Below, in pieces: positions 52,309-60,788 of a stretch of DNA of 64,000 nt; position 1 is the first letter of the stretch, and each line of letters begins with the position of its first letter. The notes beneath the pieces were generated by a model that was given only the letters and a program-made list of their open reading frames with translations, was not told the origin of the DNA and searched no databases. The translations under genes and the position numbers were made by a program. This stretch comes from JABDIY01 sp963803845. GTDB lineage: Bacteria > Actinomycetota > Acidimicrobiia > Acidimicrobiales > SZUA-35. The DNA is taken from positions 2,108,001-2,172,000 of the forward strand of contig CAWDNZ010000005.1 of NCBI GenBank assembly GCA_963803845.1, written 5' to 3'.

Positions 52309-54113
52309 CCGCCGTTCGCAGAGACCGCATGGGCGGTGGCGGCATGGGCCAGGGACTCAAGCGGGACGCCTCCACCGGCCAATCGTTTCGTCGCCTGCTG
52401 CAGTATCTCGTGCCCCACCGGGCTGAGCTGATCATCAGCGGCATCCTGATCTTCGGGGCCTCCATGCTTCAGCTGATCGGCCCATGGCTTCAGGGCGTCG
52501 CGATCGACGATTTCATCGCCACCCGAGATCGAGACGGCCTACGCAACATCGTGATCATCTTGACGCTCACCTATTTGGGGGCGTGGATCATGGCCGTCAT
52601 CTACGGCCGGACCGTGGCTCGCGTGGCTCAACAGGTGATGGCCAAAATGCGGCGAGATCTTTTCCGCCGGCTCCAAGTGTTGTCGATGCGCTTTTTCGAC
52701 CGCAACCGAACCGGCGACCTCATGAGCCGGGTAACCAACGACGTCGACGCCGTGGACCAACTGCTCAGCCAGAACCTCTTGAACGTCATCGTGTCCGGAA
52801 TGCAGATCGTGAGTTTGCTCACCATCATGATCATCCTGGACTGGCGGCTCACCTTGGCCGCTCTGCTGCCTGTCCCGATCGTCCTGTTCGTGGTCAGTCG
52901 AATCGGGCGCGTCTCCGGACCGCTCTTTGGCAAATACCAGCGCAGCATCGGCGGGCTCAATGCCGTGGCCCAGGAACGCATCGGCGGTCAGCGATCGGTG
53001 ATCGCCTTGAACCGCCAGAACGAGGCGATGGCCGAGTTCGCCACCGCCAACGAATCCACCCGGGCCAAAGGCATCAGGGCTCAGACGCTCACCGTGATCA
53101 TGATGCCGCTGATGTTCGGCCTGGGAAACCTGAGCACTGTGTCCGTGGTGGGCTTCGGGGCATGGCTGGCCGTAGCCGGTGATGGCAACGGCGTAACGAT
53201 CGGGCTGATCGCCGCCTTCGTCACCTACGCCAGCCGCCTCGGGCAACCGCTGGGCCGCATCGCCAACACCGTCACCTCCGTTTTCGCAGCGTTGGCCGGC
53301 GCAACCAGGGTCTTCGAGCTGATCGACGAACAACCCGACCTCATCGACACCTCCGCAGCCCCGCCACTCCCCCCGGTGCAGGGCCGGGTGGTCTTCGACC
53401 ATGTGGACTTCGAGTACGTCCACGGTGAGCCGATCCTGTCGGACATTTCCTTCGTTGCCGAACCAGGCCAGATGATTGGTCTGGTTGGACCCACGGGAGC
53501 TGGAAAGTCCACGATCATCAACGTCCTCAACCGGTTCTACGACATCGCCGGTGGGTCGGTCACCATCGACGGCCACGACATCCGTGACGTCCAGGAAGAC
53601 TCCCTCCGAAATCAGTTGGGCATCGTGCTGCAGCGTACGTTCCTCTTCAGCACCACCGTGCGGGAGAACATCCGATTCGGACGGTTGGACGCCACCGACG
53701 ACGAGGTGGAAGCGGCAGCCCGCTTGGCCTACGCCGACCGGTTCATCCGGGCCCTCCCCCACGGTTACGACGAACCGGTGTCTGAAGGCGGCAGCAACCT
53801 GTCGCTGGGACAGCGCCAGTTGATTGCGATCGCCCGGGCGGCACTTGCCCAACCTCGGCTCCTGGTTCTGGACGAAGCCACCAGCTCAGTGGACACCAGA
53901 ACCGAGCGGGACATTCAGGCCGCTCTGATCAGCCTCATGAAGGATCGAACCAGCTTCGTGATCGCCCACCGCCTCTCCACGGTCCGAGATGCCGATCTCA
54001 TCCTGGTGATCTCGGACGGCCGCATCATCGAGCGCGGCACCCACGATGAACTGCGGGCGATCGGCGGACTGTATGAAGACCTCTTCACCGCCCAATTCCG
54101 TGGCACCATCTAA
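52305..54113 (+). CDS. ABC exporter subunit 2 (altered signature motif)
   Basis: A 602-residue half transporter. Walker A is GPTGAGKST and Walker B RLLVLDEATSSVD, with the catalytic Glu, but the signature reads NLSLGQRQLIA, LSLGQ instead of LSGGQ. Combined with the subunit 1 Walker B change this gives one degenerate and one canonical ATP site. The GTG at 52305 overlaps the stop of subunit 1 by four bases (GTGA), and starts just before a Gly-rich N-terminus; the in-frame ATG is at 52329. Substrate unknown. Confidence 0.85.
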   Translation: MTAVRRDRMGGGGMGQGLKRDASTGQSFRRLLQYLVPHRAELIISGILIFGASMLQLIGPWLQGVAIDDFIATRDRDGLRNIVIILTLTYLGAWIMAVIYGRTVARVAQQVMAKMRRDLFRRLQVLSMRFFDRNRTGDLMSRVTNDVDAVDQLLSQNLLNVIVSGMQIVSLLTIMIILDWRLTLAALLPVPIVLFVVSRIGRVSGPLFGKYQRSIGGLNAVAQERIGGQRSVIALNRQNEAMAEFATANESTRAKGIRAQTLTVIMMPLMFGLGNLSTVSVVGFGAWLAVAGDGNGVTIGLIAAFVTYASRLGQPLGRIANTVTSVFAALAGATRVFELIDEQPDLIDTSAAPPLPPVQGRVVFDHVDFEYVHGEPILSDISFVAEPGQMIGLVGPTGAGKSTIINVLNRFYDIAGGSVTIDGHDIRDVQEDSLRNQLGIVLQRTFLFSTTVRENIRFGRLDATDDEVEAAARLAYADRFIRALPHGYDEPVSEGGSNLSLGQRQLIAIARAALAQPRLLVLDEATSSVDTRTERDIQAALISLMKDRTSFVIAHRLSTVRDADLILVISDGRIIERGTHDELRAIGGLYEDLFTAQFRGTI

Positions 54114-54120
54114 ACCCGAG

Positions 54121-54618
54121 CGGCCCCCGGAGGGATGATGCCCATTGAGCAGTCCCGGCCAAACTCACACCCCATCTGTTGCAGCGCCGAGCAGGCGAGC
54201 CTCCGTGGCGGCGAACGGCCCCCGGAGGGACAGCATTCTTTCCGCCAGCTCACATCGCGCCGCAGGCTCTTGGGTACCCCCGAGAACCCGACCCCAGGCG
54301 AAGCGACCAGCCCTACGCAGCCAAACCTGAACCTATCGATGCACCTGTTGGAGCGCCGAGCAGGCGAGCCTCCGTGGCGGCGAACGGCCCCCGGAGGGAC
54401 AGCATTCTTTCCGCCAGCTCACATCGCGGCCGCAGGCTCCCGGGTGCGCCGCAAGATCTAAACCCCAGGCGAAGCGACCAGCCCTACGCAGCCAAACCTG
54501 AACCTATCGATGCACCTGTTGGAGCGCCGAGCAGGCGAGCCTCCGTGGCGGCGAACGGCCCCCGGAGGGAGTTAGAGCACGGCCCCCGGAGGGAGTTACC
54601 TCACGGCCCCCAGAGGGA
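54121..54618. repeat. non-coding array of 170-bp and 24-bp repeats with CGGCCCCCGGAGGGA motif
   Basis: The motif CGGCCCCCGGAGGGA occurs at 54121, 54216, 54385, 54556 and 54580, with a one-base variant at 54604. Two long units of 169 and 171 bases start at 54179 and 54348, with a third, shortened copy at 54519. They share GCGCCGAGCAGGCGAGCCTC and GCCCTACGCAGCCAAACCTG. The last three motif copies repeat every 24 bases. CCTCCG before and CGGAGG inside the motif can pair. The array fills the gap between the ABC exporter and the convergent aldehyde dehydrogenase. Confidence 0.8.
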
Positions 54619-54629
54619 CAGGCCAGCAG

Positions 54630-56030
54630 TTACTGCAGCACCTTGATAAGGCGTTCTTTGAGGTTGGAGTAGGGCGGGTAGAGAACCTTGAGGTCGAGGC
54701 GAGTGGACTTCTGATACACCGACTTGAGGTGGCTGAACGTCTCGAAGCCGGTCTTGCCGTGGTAGGCACCCATTCCGCTAGGGCCGATCCCACCAAAGGG
54801 CAGTTCGGGCAGACCGATATGCAGCAGCGTGCCGTTCACGCTCACCCCGCCTGATGACGTCTCGGCCAGCACCTTCTCCACGGCGTCGTCGTCTTCGGAG
54901 AAGACGTACAAAGCCAACGGCTTGGGACGATCGGTCACGAATCGAATCGCATCATCGATCGAGTCCACTTCCAGCACCGGAAGGAGCGGCCCGAAGATCT
55001 CTTCACTCATCACCGCCGATTCGGGATCGGAGTCGACCAGCACAGTTGGTTCGACGAAACGAGTGGTCCGATCGGTCGCACCGCCGATCGCAACCGTGCC
55101 CGACCCTGGTCCAGTCAGCAGGCCGTGAATCCGATCGAAGTGATCGTCGCTGATGAGCCGTCCGTAGTCAGCGCTCTTTTCGGGATCGCTGCCGTAGAAC
55201 TCTTTGAGTGACTTCTTCATGGCGTTGAGCAGCGGCTCTTTCATCCCCCGCTCCACCAGCACGTAGTCGGGGGCGATACAGGTCTGCCCGGCGTTCACGA
55301 ACTTACCCCAGGCCAAGCGGCGGCCGGCCACCGCCACGTTGGCATCGGCGGCCACGATGGCCGGGCTTTTGCCGCCCAGTTCCAGCGTCACCGGCGTGAG
55401 GTGTTCCGCCGCAGCCCGCATCACGATCTTGCCCACCCGGGTTCCCCCGGTGAAGAAGATGTGGTCGAACGGCTGCCCCAACAACGTCGTCGATTCCGCA
55501 GCGGCCCCTTCCACCACTCGAATCACGGAAGTGTCGAGGTACTGAGCGCAGAGCTCAGCGAGAATCGACGACGTGACCGGCGCAAGTTCGGATGGTGTGG
55601 CCACAATCGCATTACCGGCCCCAATCGCTGCTGCCATCGGTGAAAGGAGCAGCTGAACCGGATAGTTCCACGGAGCGATGATGAGCACAACACCCTTTGG
55701 CTCGGGTAACACTTTGGCTTTGCCCGGCTGGAACGCCACTGGCACTCTGGCTCTGCGGGGTTTCGCCCACTTGGCAAGATGGGACCGCGTGTGAGCGATA
55801 TCGGAGAGTACGAATCCGATCTCGGTGAGCCACGATTCCGTGGACGCCTTGCGAAGATCGGCTTTCAACGCGGCGACGAATCGATCCGCGTTCTCCTCCA
55901 GCATCGCCGCCATGGCCTCAAGCTGAGCCTCGCGCCACTCGAGAGAGCAAGTGGCACCCGAATCGAATCCGTGCCGGACCTCTCCAACCAGCTCTGCCGC
56001 ATCGAAGGTCTTCTGAACAATTACATCCAT
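54630..56030 (-). CDS. aldehyde dehydrogenase (ALDH3/coniferyl-aldehyde type)
   Basis: A 466-residue aldehyde dehydrogenase without the N-terminal extension seen in other families. It has IIAPWNYPVQLLLSPMAAAIGAGNA, the Glu of LELGGKSPAIV and the catalytic Cys of NAGQTCIAPDYVLV; the ending LYPPYSNLKERLIKVL is characteristic of the fatty/aromatic aldehyde (ALDH3-like) group. It may detoxify lipid or aromatic aldehydes. Start ATG 56030 is chosen; seven further codons are in frame upstream. Confidence 0.83.
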   Translation of the reverse strand: MDVIVQKTFDAAELVGEVRHGFDSGATCSLEWREAQLEAMAAMLEENADRFVAALKADLRKASTESWLTEIGFVLSDIAHTRSHLAKWAKPRRARVPVAFQPGKAKVLPEPKGVVLIIAPWNYPVQLLLSPMAAAIGAGNAIVATPSELAPVTSSILAELCAQYLDTSVIRVVEGAAAESTTLLGQPFDHIFFTGGTRVGKIVMRAAAEHLTPVTLELGGKSPAIVAADANVAVAGRRLAWGKFVNAGQTCIAPDYVLVERGMKEPLLNAMKKSLKEFYGSDPEKSADYGRLISDDHFDRIHGLLTGPGSGTVAIGGATDRTTRFVEPTVLVDSDPESAVMSEEIFGPLLPVLEVDSIDDAIRFVTDRPKPLALYVFSEDDDAVEKVLAETSSGGVSVNGTLLHIGLPELPFGGIGPSGMGAYHGKTGFETFSHLKSVYQKSTRLDLKVLYPPYSNLKERLIKVLQ

Positions 56031-56106
56031 GGGTCCGGTGTATCCAAGCACGGCTCTTTTCGGAACATTTTGATCGATTGGGGAGCCCGGACCGACAACC
56101 AGATCC

Positions 56107-56793
56107 TCAGTAGTTCAGAAAGACCTCATAAGCGTCGGGGTCGGCCCGCACCCACCGCTCAATCCCAGCGAGACCGGTGAGATCGGTGGCGATGACTCGG
56201 TCGGCAACCTCTGTGTTGATCGTGATCAGAGGTGGAGCCGGCCATGAGCTGGACCGATCGATGATCACCAGCCCGTCAGTCAGGTTGCGTGCGGTCGCCC
56301 AATCCCACACCGAGTGATCGATTGCAGCAACATCGGCACCGCGCTCCTGTACCGCGCTGATCGATTGGAGGTGGGATCCGGTCTCCTCTTCGCCCCTGAA
56401 CAGATCAATCGAACGACGGTGGGTTTGGAGGTGTTCAACCAGTGCGGCGTACCCCGACCAGGACCCGTAGTCGTTGACTGCTAATACGGCCCCCGCCACG
56501 TCGGCCAGAGAAGCATAGCCACTTGCTTGCCGAGCCACGATCACGGAGTGATAGACCGGCCTCTTTCGCCCTTCAAATACTGGCGCCGCTCCCACCGAAC
56601 CAGCAAGGTCGCCGGATTGGAGCAATTGCGTTCCCAGGAGACCGCAGACCCATACGCCGTCGAAGCTGCCGCTCGTAGCGTGGCGCAACCGCTCGTTCCA
56701 TGAGAGAGAAGCGTCGAAGGTTGCCCCTAATCGGTCACACGTTGCGGCGAGAATCTCATCGGTGTTTTCAGCGAGCAGGGTGGTGAAGATCAC
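56107..56793 (-). CDS. PhnD/SsuA-like substrate-binding protein without signal peptide
   Basis: A 228-residue type II periplasmic-binding-fold protein. The segment VYHSVIVARQASGYASLADVAGAVLAVNDYGSWSGYAAL is close to PhnD/phosphate-phosphonate binding proteins, and ISAVQERGADVAAIDHSVWDWA matches the ligand-contact helix. No signal peptide or lipobox is present and no transporter is encoded nearby, so it may be a cytosolic ligand sensor or enzyme. Its ATG overlaps the stop of the upstream unknown gene by four bases. Confidence 0.6.
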   Translation of the reverse strand: MIFTTLLAENTDEILAATCDRLGATFDASLSWNERLRHATSGSFDGVWVCGLLGTQLLQSGDLAGSVGAAPVFEGRKRPVYHSVIVARQASGYASLADVAGAVLAVNDYGSWSGYAALVEHLQTHRRSIDLFRGEEETGSHLQSISAVQERGADVAAIDHSVWDWATARNLTDGLVIIDRSSSWPAPPLITINTEVADRVIATDLTGLAGIERWVRADPDAYEVFLNY

Positions 56794-57470
56794 CGGTTAA
56801 CGGGAGTTCCGGTGATGGTGGGCTCGAGCGGCTTCTCGACCGTGGCGGGCTTGGTGAGAATCCTGATCGCCTCCCATGTTGGCGTCACATCGTAGTCCCA
56901 GTATTTGGTGCTCTCGATCTCCACGTGGCCAACCCCAGTGACCCCGCCACGAATGCACCCGTTGTGGATGCGCACGCTGTGGTAGACCTTGGGGGCAATT
57001 TGATCGACAGCGTGTTTGTGGACCGAACTGCCTCGCCACGCTTGCCTGTCGTCTGGTTTGGCATGGACCACCAGGTTGGCCCAATGGTGATCCACCAGCT
57101 CAACCGAGCTGTAGCTCATGATCCCGGGATAGTTCCGAAACTCGGCCAGAAGGTCGACCTCCACACCGTCGAGGCATACTACGTCGGCGTCACGACGCCG
57201 ATCACCGAAGAAGCCCACCACATTCACCACCGGGGTTTCGAGAAGTGCGGCGGGATCACACATCACCACGCGCCGCTGTAAACCATGCACCTCCCAGGTG
57301 AGCACTTCGTGGGGTTCGATAACGATCTCGCCCTTTCGGCACCGTCGCATGAGCGACCGAAGATCCTGGAGCAGATACGCGAGGAGCGCGTGATCGCTCT
57401 GATAGTTCGCGGGGTCAGCACAGGGATGTCCCTCGGGCTTTTCCTCAGTTGCCAAACATCTCGGCTTCAA
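56790..57470 (-). CDS. unknown protein, coupled to the PhnD-like gene
   Basis: A 226-residue soluble protein that I do not recognise. It contains several Cys and His residues (HPC, RRC, VMC, HNGC), a run IMSYSSVELVDHHWANLVVHAKP and a C-terminal VYHSVRIHNGCIRGGVTGVGHVEIESTKYWDYD. Many His/Cys positions would fit metal binding, but no known site is clear. The start is uncertain: a TTG at 57470 is used, and an ATG 40 codons in is an alternative. It is coupled by overlap to the PhnD-like gene, suggesting a shared function. Confidence 0.5.
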   Translation of the reverse strand: MKPRCLATEEKPEGHPCADPANYQSDHALLAYLLQDLRSLMRRCRKGEIVIEPHEVLTWEVHGLQRRVVMCDPAALLETPVVNVVGFFGDRRRDADVVCLDGVEVDLLAEFRNYPGIMSYSSVELVDHHWANLVVHAKPDDRQAWRGSSVHKHAVDQIAPKVYHSVRIHNGCIRGGVTGVGHVEIESTKYWDYDVTPTWEAIRILTKPATVEKPLEPTITGTPVNR

Positions 57471-57609
57471 TCGGACTCACTTTCCCATCTCTATCATCGT
57501 CCCAGAGAAACGGTCTCTTGACCTGAATCCTCAATAAGCAAAGTTCTCCGCATCGGCTTCAGGCAAAGCGCCAACCGGTCCACGAATCGTCGCTTCACCA
57601 TTACACACT

Positions 57610-57635
57610 AAAAAAACCTACTTTTCAGTAGCGGT
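57610..57635 (-). terminator. possible small hairpin with T-run
   Basis: On the minus strand CTACT-GAAA-AGTAG (57618-57631) is followed by G and seven T. The stem is only five pairs, so a real terminator or attenuator is uncertain. It lies about 140 bases upstream of the unknown minus-strand gene and about 50 bases before the Mrp leader. Confidence 0.3.
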
Positions 57636-57680
57636 ATTGTATTGCAACTAATCAAAGCTGTCTGTAGAGTGGAACGCCTC

Positions 57681-57716
57681 ATGGCCACTCACTACCAACT
57701 ACCAATCAGTCGATGA
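57681..57716 (+). CDS. putative 11-residue leader peptide of the Mrp operon
   Basis: An ATG at 57681 opens a frame encoding MATHYQLPISR, whose stop overlaps the ATG of mrpA (57713) by four bases, exactly like the other gene junctions in this operon. A weak GAGTGGAA lies before it. mrpA itself has no ribosome site, so coupling from this short frame could drive its translation. It could also be chance. Confidence 0.35.
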   Translation: MATHYQLPISR

Positions 57717-59962
57717 TCTGGCTGCTGCTGGGCCTGCATCTCGCAGTAATCGGGGCGTTGGCGATCGGAGGCCGCTCGCTCGGGCGTTTTGCACTGCTGC
57801 TGGGAGCACTCCCGCCCGCCGTCACCTCGATCTGGGCGACAATCCACGCAGGAACAACAAGCCCTTTTGTGGTCAACCAGTTGTGGGTCGAAGGCCTGGA
57901 CCTGGGGTTTCGCTTTCGGATAGACGCGCTGGCCGCTCTGATGACCCTGCTGATCTCCGGCATCGGAACCGTCGTCTTCGTGTACGCCTTCGCGTATTTC
58001 AGCCCAACCGCAAAAGGCGTGCCCGGCTTCGCCGCCACACTTCTGGCGTTCTCGGTCTCGATGCTGGGTTTGGTCTGGGCCGACTCGATCTGGACGCTGT
58101 TCATCTTCTGGGAGCTCACCTCTGTCACGAGTTTCCTCCTCGTTGGGCACAAGCACGAAGACGAAGACGTTCAAGCAGCAGCTCGCCGAGCACTGATGAT
58201 CACCGGCGGCGGTGGCCTTGCTCTTCTCGCTGGCTTCTTACTGTTGGCCAACAACGCTGGAACAGTGGTGATCAGCGATCTCTCCGTCGCGAGCGGATCA
58301 ACCGGCACCATGGCCGCCGTGTTGATCATGGTGGCAGCAGCCACAAAGTCCGCCCAGCTACCTTTTCACGTCTGGCTTCCCGGGGCCATGGCGGCACCAA
58401 CACCCGTGAGCGCTTATCTGCACTCGGCCACAATGGTGAAGGCCGGCGTGTTGCTGGTAGCGGTGACCGGTCCGTTCTTCGCGGACTCCGAGATCTGGAA
58501 GTGGCTGGGCCTTACCTTTGGTATCACCTCGATGCTGTGGGGGGCGGTCGGTGCGCTACGGCACCGTGACGGCAAGCTCATCCTGGCCTGGGGCACGATC
58601 TCCCAACTCGGGCTGCTCATCACGCTGCTCTCGCTCGGCTCGGCCAAAGCCACCTTTGCTGCGATCTCGCTGCTGTTTGCCCATGCGCTTTTCAAGGCTG
58701 CGCTTTTCCTGGTGATCGGCGAGGTCGACGTGCGGGTCGGGACGCGTGACATCACCCGTCTCGGGGGCCTTTACCGCACCATGCCTCTCACGTTCGCAAC
58801 CGCAGTTGCGGCCGGCGCCTCAATGGCGGGGATCCCACCGCTCCTGGGTTTCGCGGCCAAGGAGGCTGCCATCGAGGCAGTGCTTGGACTGAAGGGAATG
58901 GAGCTGGCAATCGCCGCAACGGCAGTAGTCGGCGGGGCCGTGCTCACCGTGGCGTACACCACCCGTTTCCTCTACGGCGTCTTTGGCCCCGGCCCTGCGG
59001 TGGACGTGGCGCCGGCGAAGATCGCCCTCAACGGGCCGGGACTGCTGCTAGCAGCGGCAAGTGTGGCGGGTTTCCTAGCTCTTGGGCTAGTCAACGACAT
59101 CGTGGGCCCGGCCGCCGTCGAACTCGATGCCGACGCTGCGGTCTATTCGCTGCTTCGGTGGCCCGGCCTCACCACGGGACTTGCCGTTTCAGTTGGCGTG
59201 GTGATCGTCGGACTGGGTCTGGGCCTTCTTCTTCGATCCTTCACGCCGCCCACTCCAATCCCTCGTGGCGCAGACTTGGCTGACGATCTCTTCGATGGCG
59301 TGCTAGAAGGCGCCCGACGAGTCACTGCTCGGATCCAGCACGGGTCTCTGCCGGTCTATGTAGCCACCATGGCAGCAACGGCTGCGGCGGCCTCGCTTCC
59401 GTTCCTCGGTGCCCTGCATGCTGATGTGCTCGTGGCATGGGATCGCCCACTCCAGGCAGTCGTAGGCGCGGCGGTGGTGGTAACGGCCTTTGCCAGCGCT
59501 CGCGTAGGATCACGACTGGGGGCTGCCGTTGCACTGGGAGCGGTGGGAGTCGGCGTGTCGGGACTCTTCGTCCTCCACGGTGCACCCGACTTGCTCCTCA
59601 CTCAACTCTTGGTGGAAACCGTGGTTGTTGTTGGATTTGTTGTTGGTCTTGGCCATCTCTCCAGCAACTTTCCTCCGGTAGGGGCAACGTGGCGGTCGAT
59701 CCGACTCGGCGTCGCTGGACTCGGCGGTCTTGGCGTCATGGTGGCACTTGCCGCTTCGGCCACCCAGCCAACCGGACGACCTCCAATTGACGCGATCGCC
59801 GATCAAGCGGTAGTCACCGGCGGTGGCCAGAACGTAGTGAATGTGATCCTGACCGACATCCGCGGACTCGACACACTGGGTGAAGTAGTGGTGATCGGAA
59901 CGGTGGCTCTCGGCATTCTCGCTCTGACCCGAACGCAACGGGAAGGACGCCAAACGTCGTGA
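57713..59962 (+). CDS. mrpA: Na+/H+ antiporter subunit A (MrpA/MnhA)
   Basis: A 749-residue subunit with about 20 membrane helices. The N-terminal two thirds are proton-pumping antiporter-like, related to NADH dehydrogenase subunit NuoL (WELTSVTSFLLVGH, AAATKSAQLPFHVWLPGAMAAPTPVSAYLHSATMVKAGVLL). The C-terminal third has the MrpA-specific domain (GAPDLLLTQLLVETVVVVGF and DIRGLDTLGEVVVIG). It opens a complete A-to-G operon for Na+/H+ exchange in alkaline or saline stress. Its end overlaps mrpB. Confidence 0.9.
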   Translation: MIWLLLGLHLAVIGALAIGGRSLGRFALLLGALPPAVTSIWATIHAGTTSPFVVNQLWVEGLDLGFRFRIDALAALMTLLISGIGTVVFVYAFAYFSPTAKGVPGFAATLLAFSVSMLGLVWADSIWTLFIFWELTSVTSFLLVGHKHEDEDVQAAARRALMITGGGGLALLAGFLLLANNAGTVVISDLSVASGSTGTMAAVLIMVAAATKSAQLPFHVWLPGAMAAPTPVSAYLHSATMVKAGVLLVAVTGPFFADSEIWKWLGLTFGITSMLWGAVGALRHRDGKLILAWGTISQLGLLITLLSLGSAKATFAAISLLFAHALFKAALFLVIGEVDVRVGTRDITRLGGLYRTMPLTFATAVAAGASMAGIPPLLGFAAKEAAIEAVLGLKGMELAIAATAVVGGAVLTVAYTTRFLYGVFGPGPAVDVAPAKIALNGPGLLLAAASVAGFLALGLVNDIVGPAAVELDADAAVYSLLRWPGLTTGLAVSVGVVIVGLGLGLLLRSFTPPTPIPRGADLADDLFDGVLEGARRVTARIQHGSLPVYVATMAATAAAASLPFLGALHADVLVAWDRPLQAVVGAAVVVTAFASARVGSRLGAAVALGAVGVGVSGLFVLHGAPDLLLTQLLVETVVVVGFVVGLGHLSSNFPPVGATWRSIRLGVAGLGGLGVMVALAASATQPTGRPPIDAIADQAVVTGGGQNVVNVILTDIRGLDTLGEVVVIGTVALGILALTRTQREGRQTS

Positions 59963-60414
59963 TGAGAACCCCTCTCTCGCCCATCCTCGGCCCCGCCGTG
60001 CAGGCGGTCAGCCCGCTGGCCCTGCTGATGGCCACCTACCTACTGTTCGCCGGACACAACAGTCCCGGCGGCGGGTTCGCCGCCGGTTTGGTGATCGGGG
60101 CGGTCATTGCTCTACGCCGTCTCGCCGACCTCCCCTTCCCCACCGTCGCCACTCCACTCATCGCTACTGGCGTCATCGTGATCGCCGTTGTAGCCACCGC
60201 TCCCATGCTCTTCGGCAACGCGCTTCTGGATCAGTCGATCTGGAAGCTGGAGTTGCCTCTCATCGGCACCGTCAAGTCCGGCAGCGCCCTGCCATTCGAT
60301 ATCGGCGTCACGGCAATCGTGGTCGGTTTGGTGATGGCGCAACTCGACGGACCAATCGCTCCGCCGACCCCGCCCGATACCGACACACAACGCCGAGAGG
60401 AGGCCCTGTCATGA
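59959..60414 (+). CDS. mrpB: Na+/H+ antiporter subunit B
   Basis: A 151-residue membrane protein with four helices and the family stretch YLLFAGHNSPGGGFAAGLVIG. I use the GTG at 59959 because it gives the four-base overlap seen at every other junction of the operon; an ATG at 59962 is equally in frame. MrpB is a required scaffold subunit of the antiporter complex. Confidence 0.87.
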   Translation: MMRTPLSPILGPAVQAVSPLALLMATYLLFAGHNSPGGGFAAGLVIGAVIALRRLADLPFPTVATPLIATGVIVIAVVATAPMLFGNALLDQSIWKLELPLIGTVKSGSALPFDIGVTAIVVGLVMAQLDGPIAPPTPPDTDTQRREEALS

Positions 60415-60788
60415 GCATGGCCCTTATCGCCACCATCGGTGGGCTCACTTCGGTGGGGCTTTATCTGATCACTGCCCGCTCACTCAGTCGGATCGTGCTG
60501 GGTTTCGCCCTGCTCGGACATGCCGGGGTTCTTGCACTCCTGGCCGCCGGTGGCCCTGCAGGCCAGGCACCGATAATTTCTGATGACGGAACAACAACCG
60601 GCATCGCAAATCCGCTCACGCAGGCTCTGGCGCTCACCGCCATCGTGATCTCCTTTGGACTCACACTCTTTCTTCTGGCCCTGGCGCGCCGCCAACAGGA
60701 ACTGACGGCGGACGACTTGGTGGAAGACGACCTAGAGGATCGACGTATCGCCAGGCTACGAGATCTCCCCAACGGTAAGGCACCATGA
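60411..60788 (+). CDS. mrpC: Na+/H+ antiporter subunit C
   Basis: A 125-residue, three-helix subunit related to NuoK of complex I. Typical segments are GLYLITARSLSRIVLGFALLGHAGVLALL and DPLTQALALTAIVISFGLT-type (here NPLTQALALTAIVISFGLT). A charged tail with many Asp/Glu follows the last helix. Overlaps the genes before and after by four bases. Confidence 0.88.
   Translation: MSMALIATIGGLTSVGLYLITARSLSRIVLGFALLGHAGVLALLAAGGPAGQAPIISDDGTTTGIANPLTQALALTAIVISFGLTLFLLALARRQQELTADDLVEDDLEDRRIARLRDLPNGKAP

Noticed and set aside
52539..53852. Minus-strand open frame opposite the second ABC exporter subunit
   Set aside because: Shadow of conserved plus-strand Walker and membrane segments; Asp/His/Gly-rich with no homology that I recognise.
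54121..54618. Possible CRISPR array
   Set aside because: Spacers are not unique, unit lengths are 95, 169, 171 and 24 bases, and no cas gene is present.
54135..54646. Open frames across the repeat array coding for Arg/Pro-rich repeated peptides
   Set aside because: Repeat periods of 169 and 171 bases shift the frame between copies, several frames are open at once, and no ribosome site or known domain is present. High GC and repeats explain the open frames.
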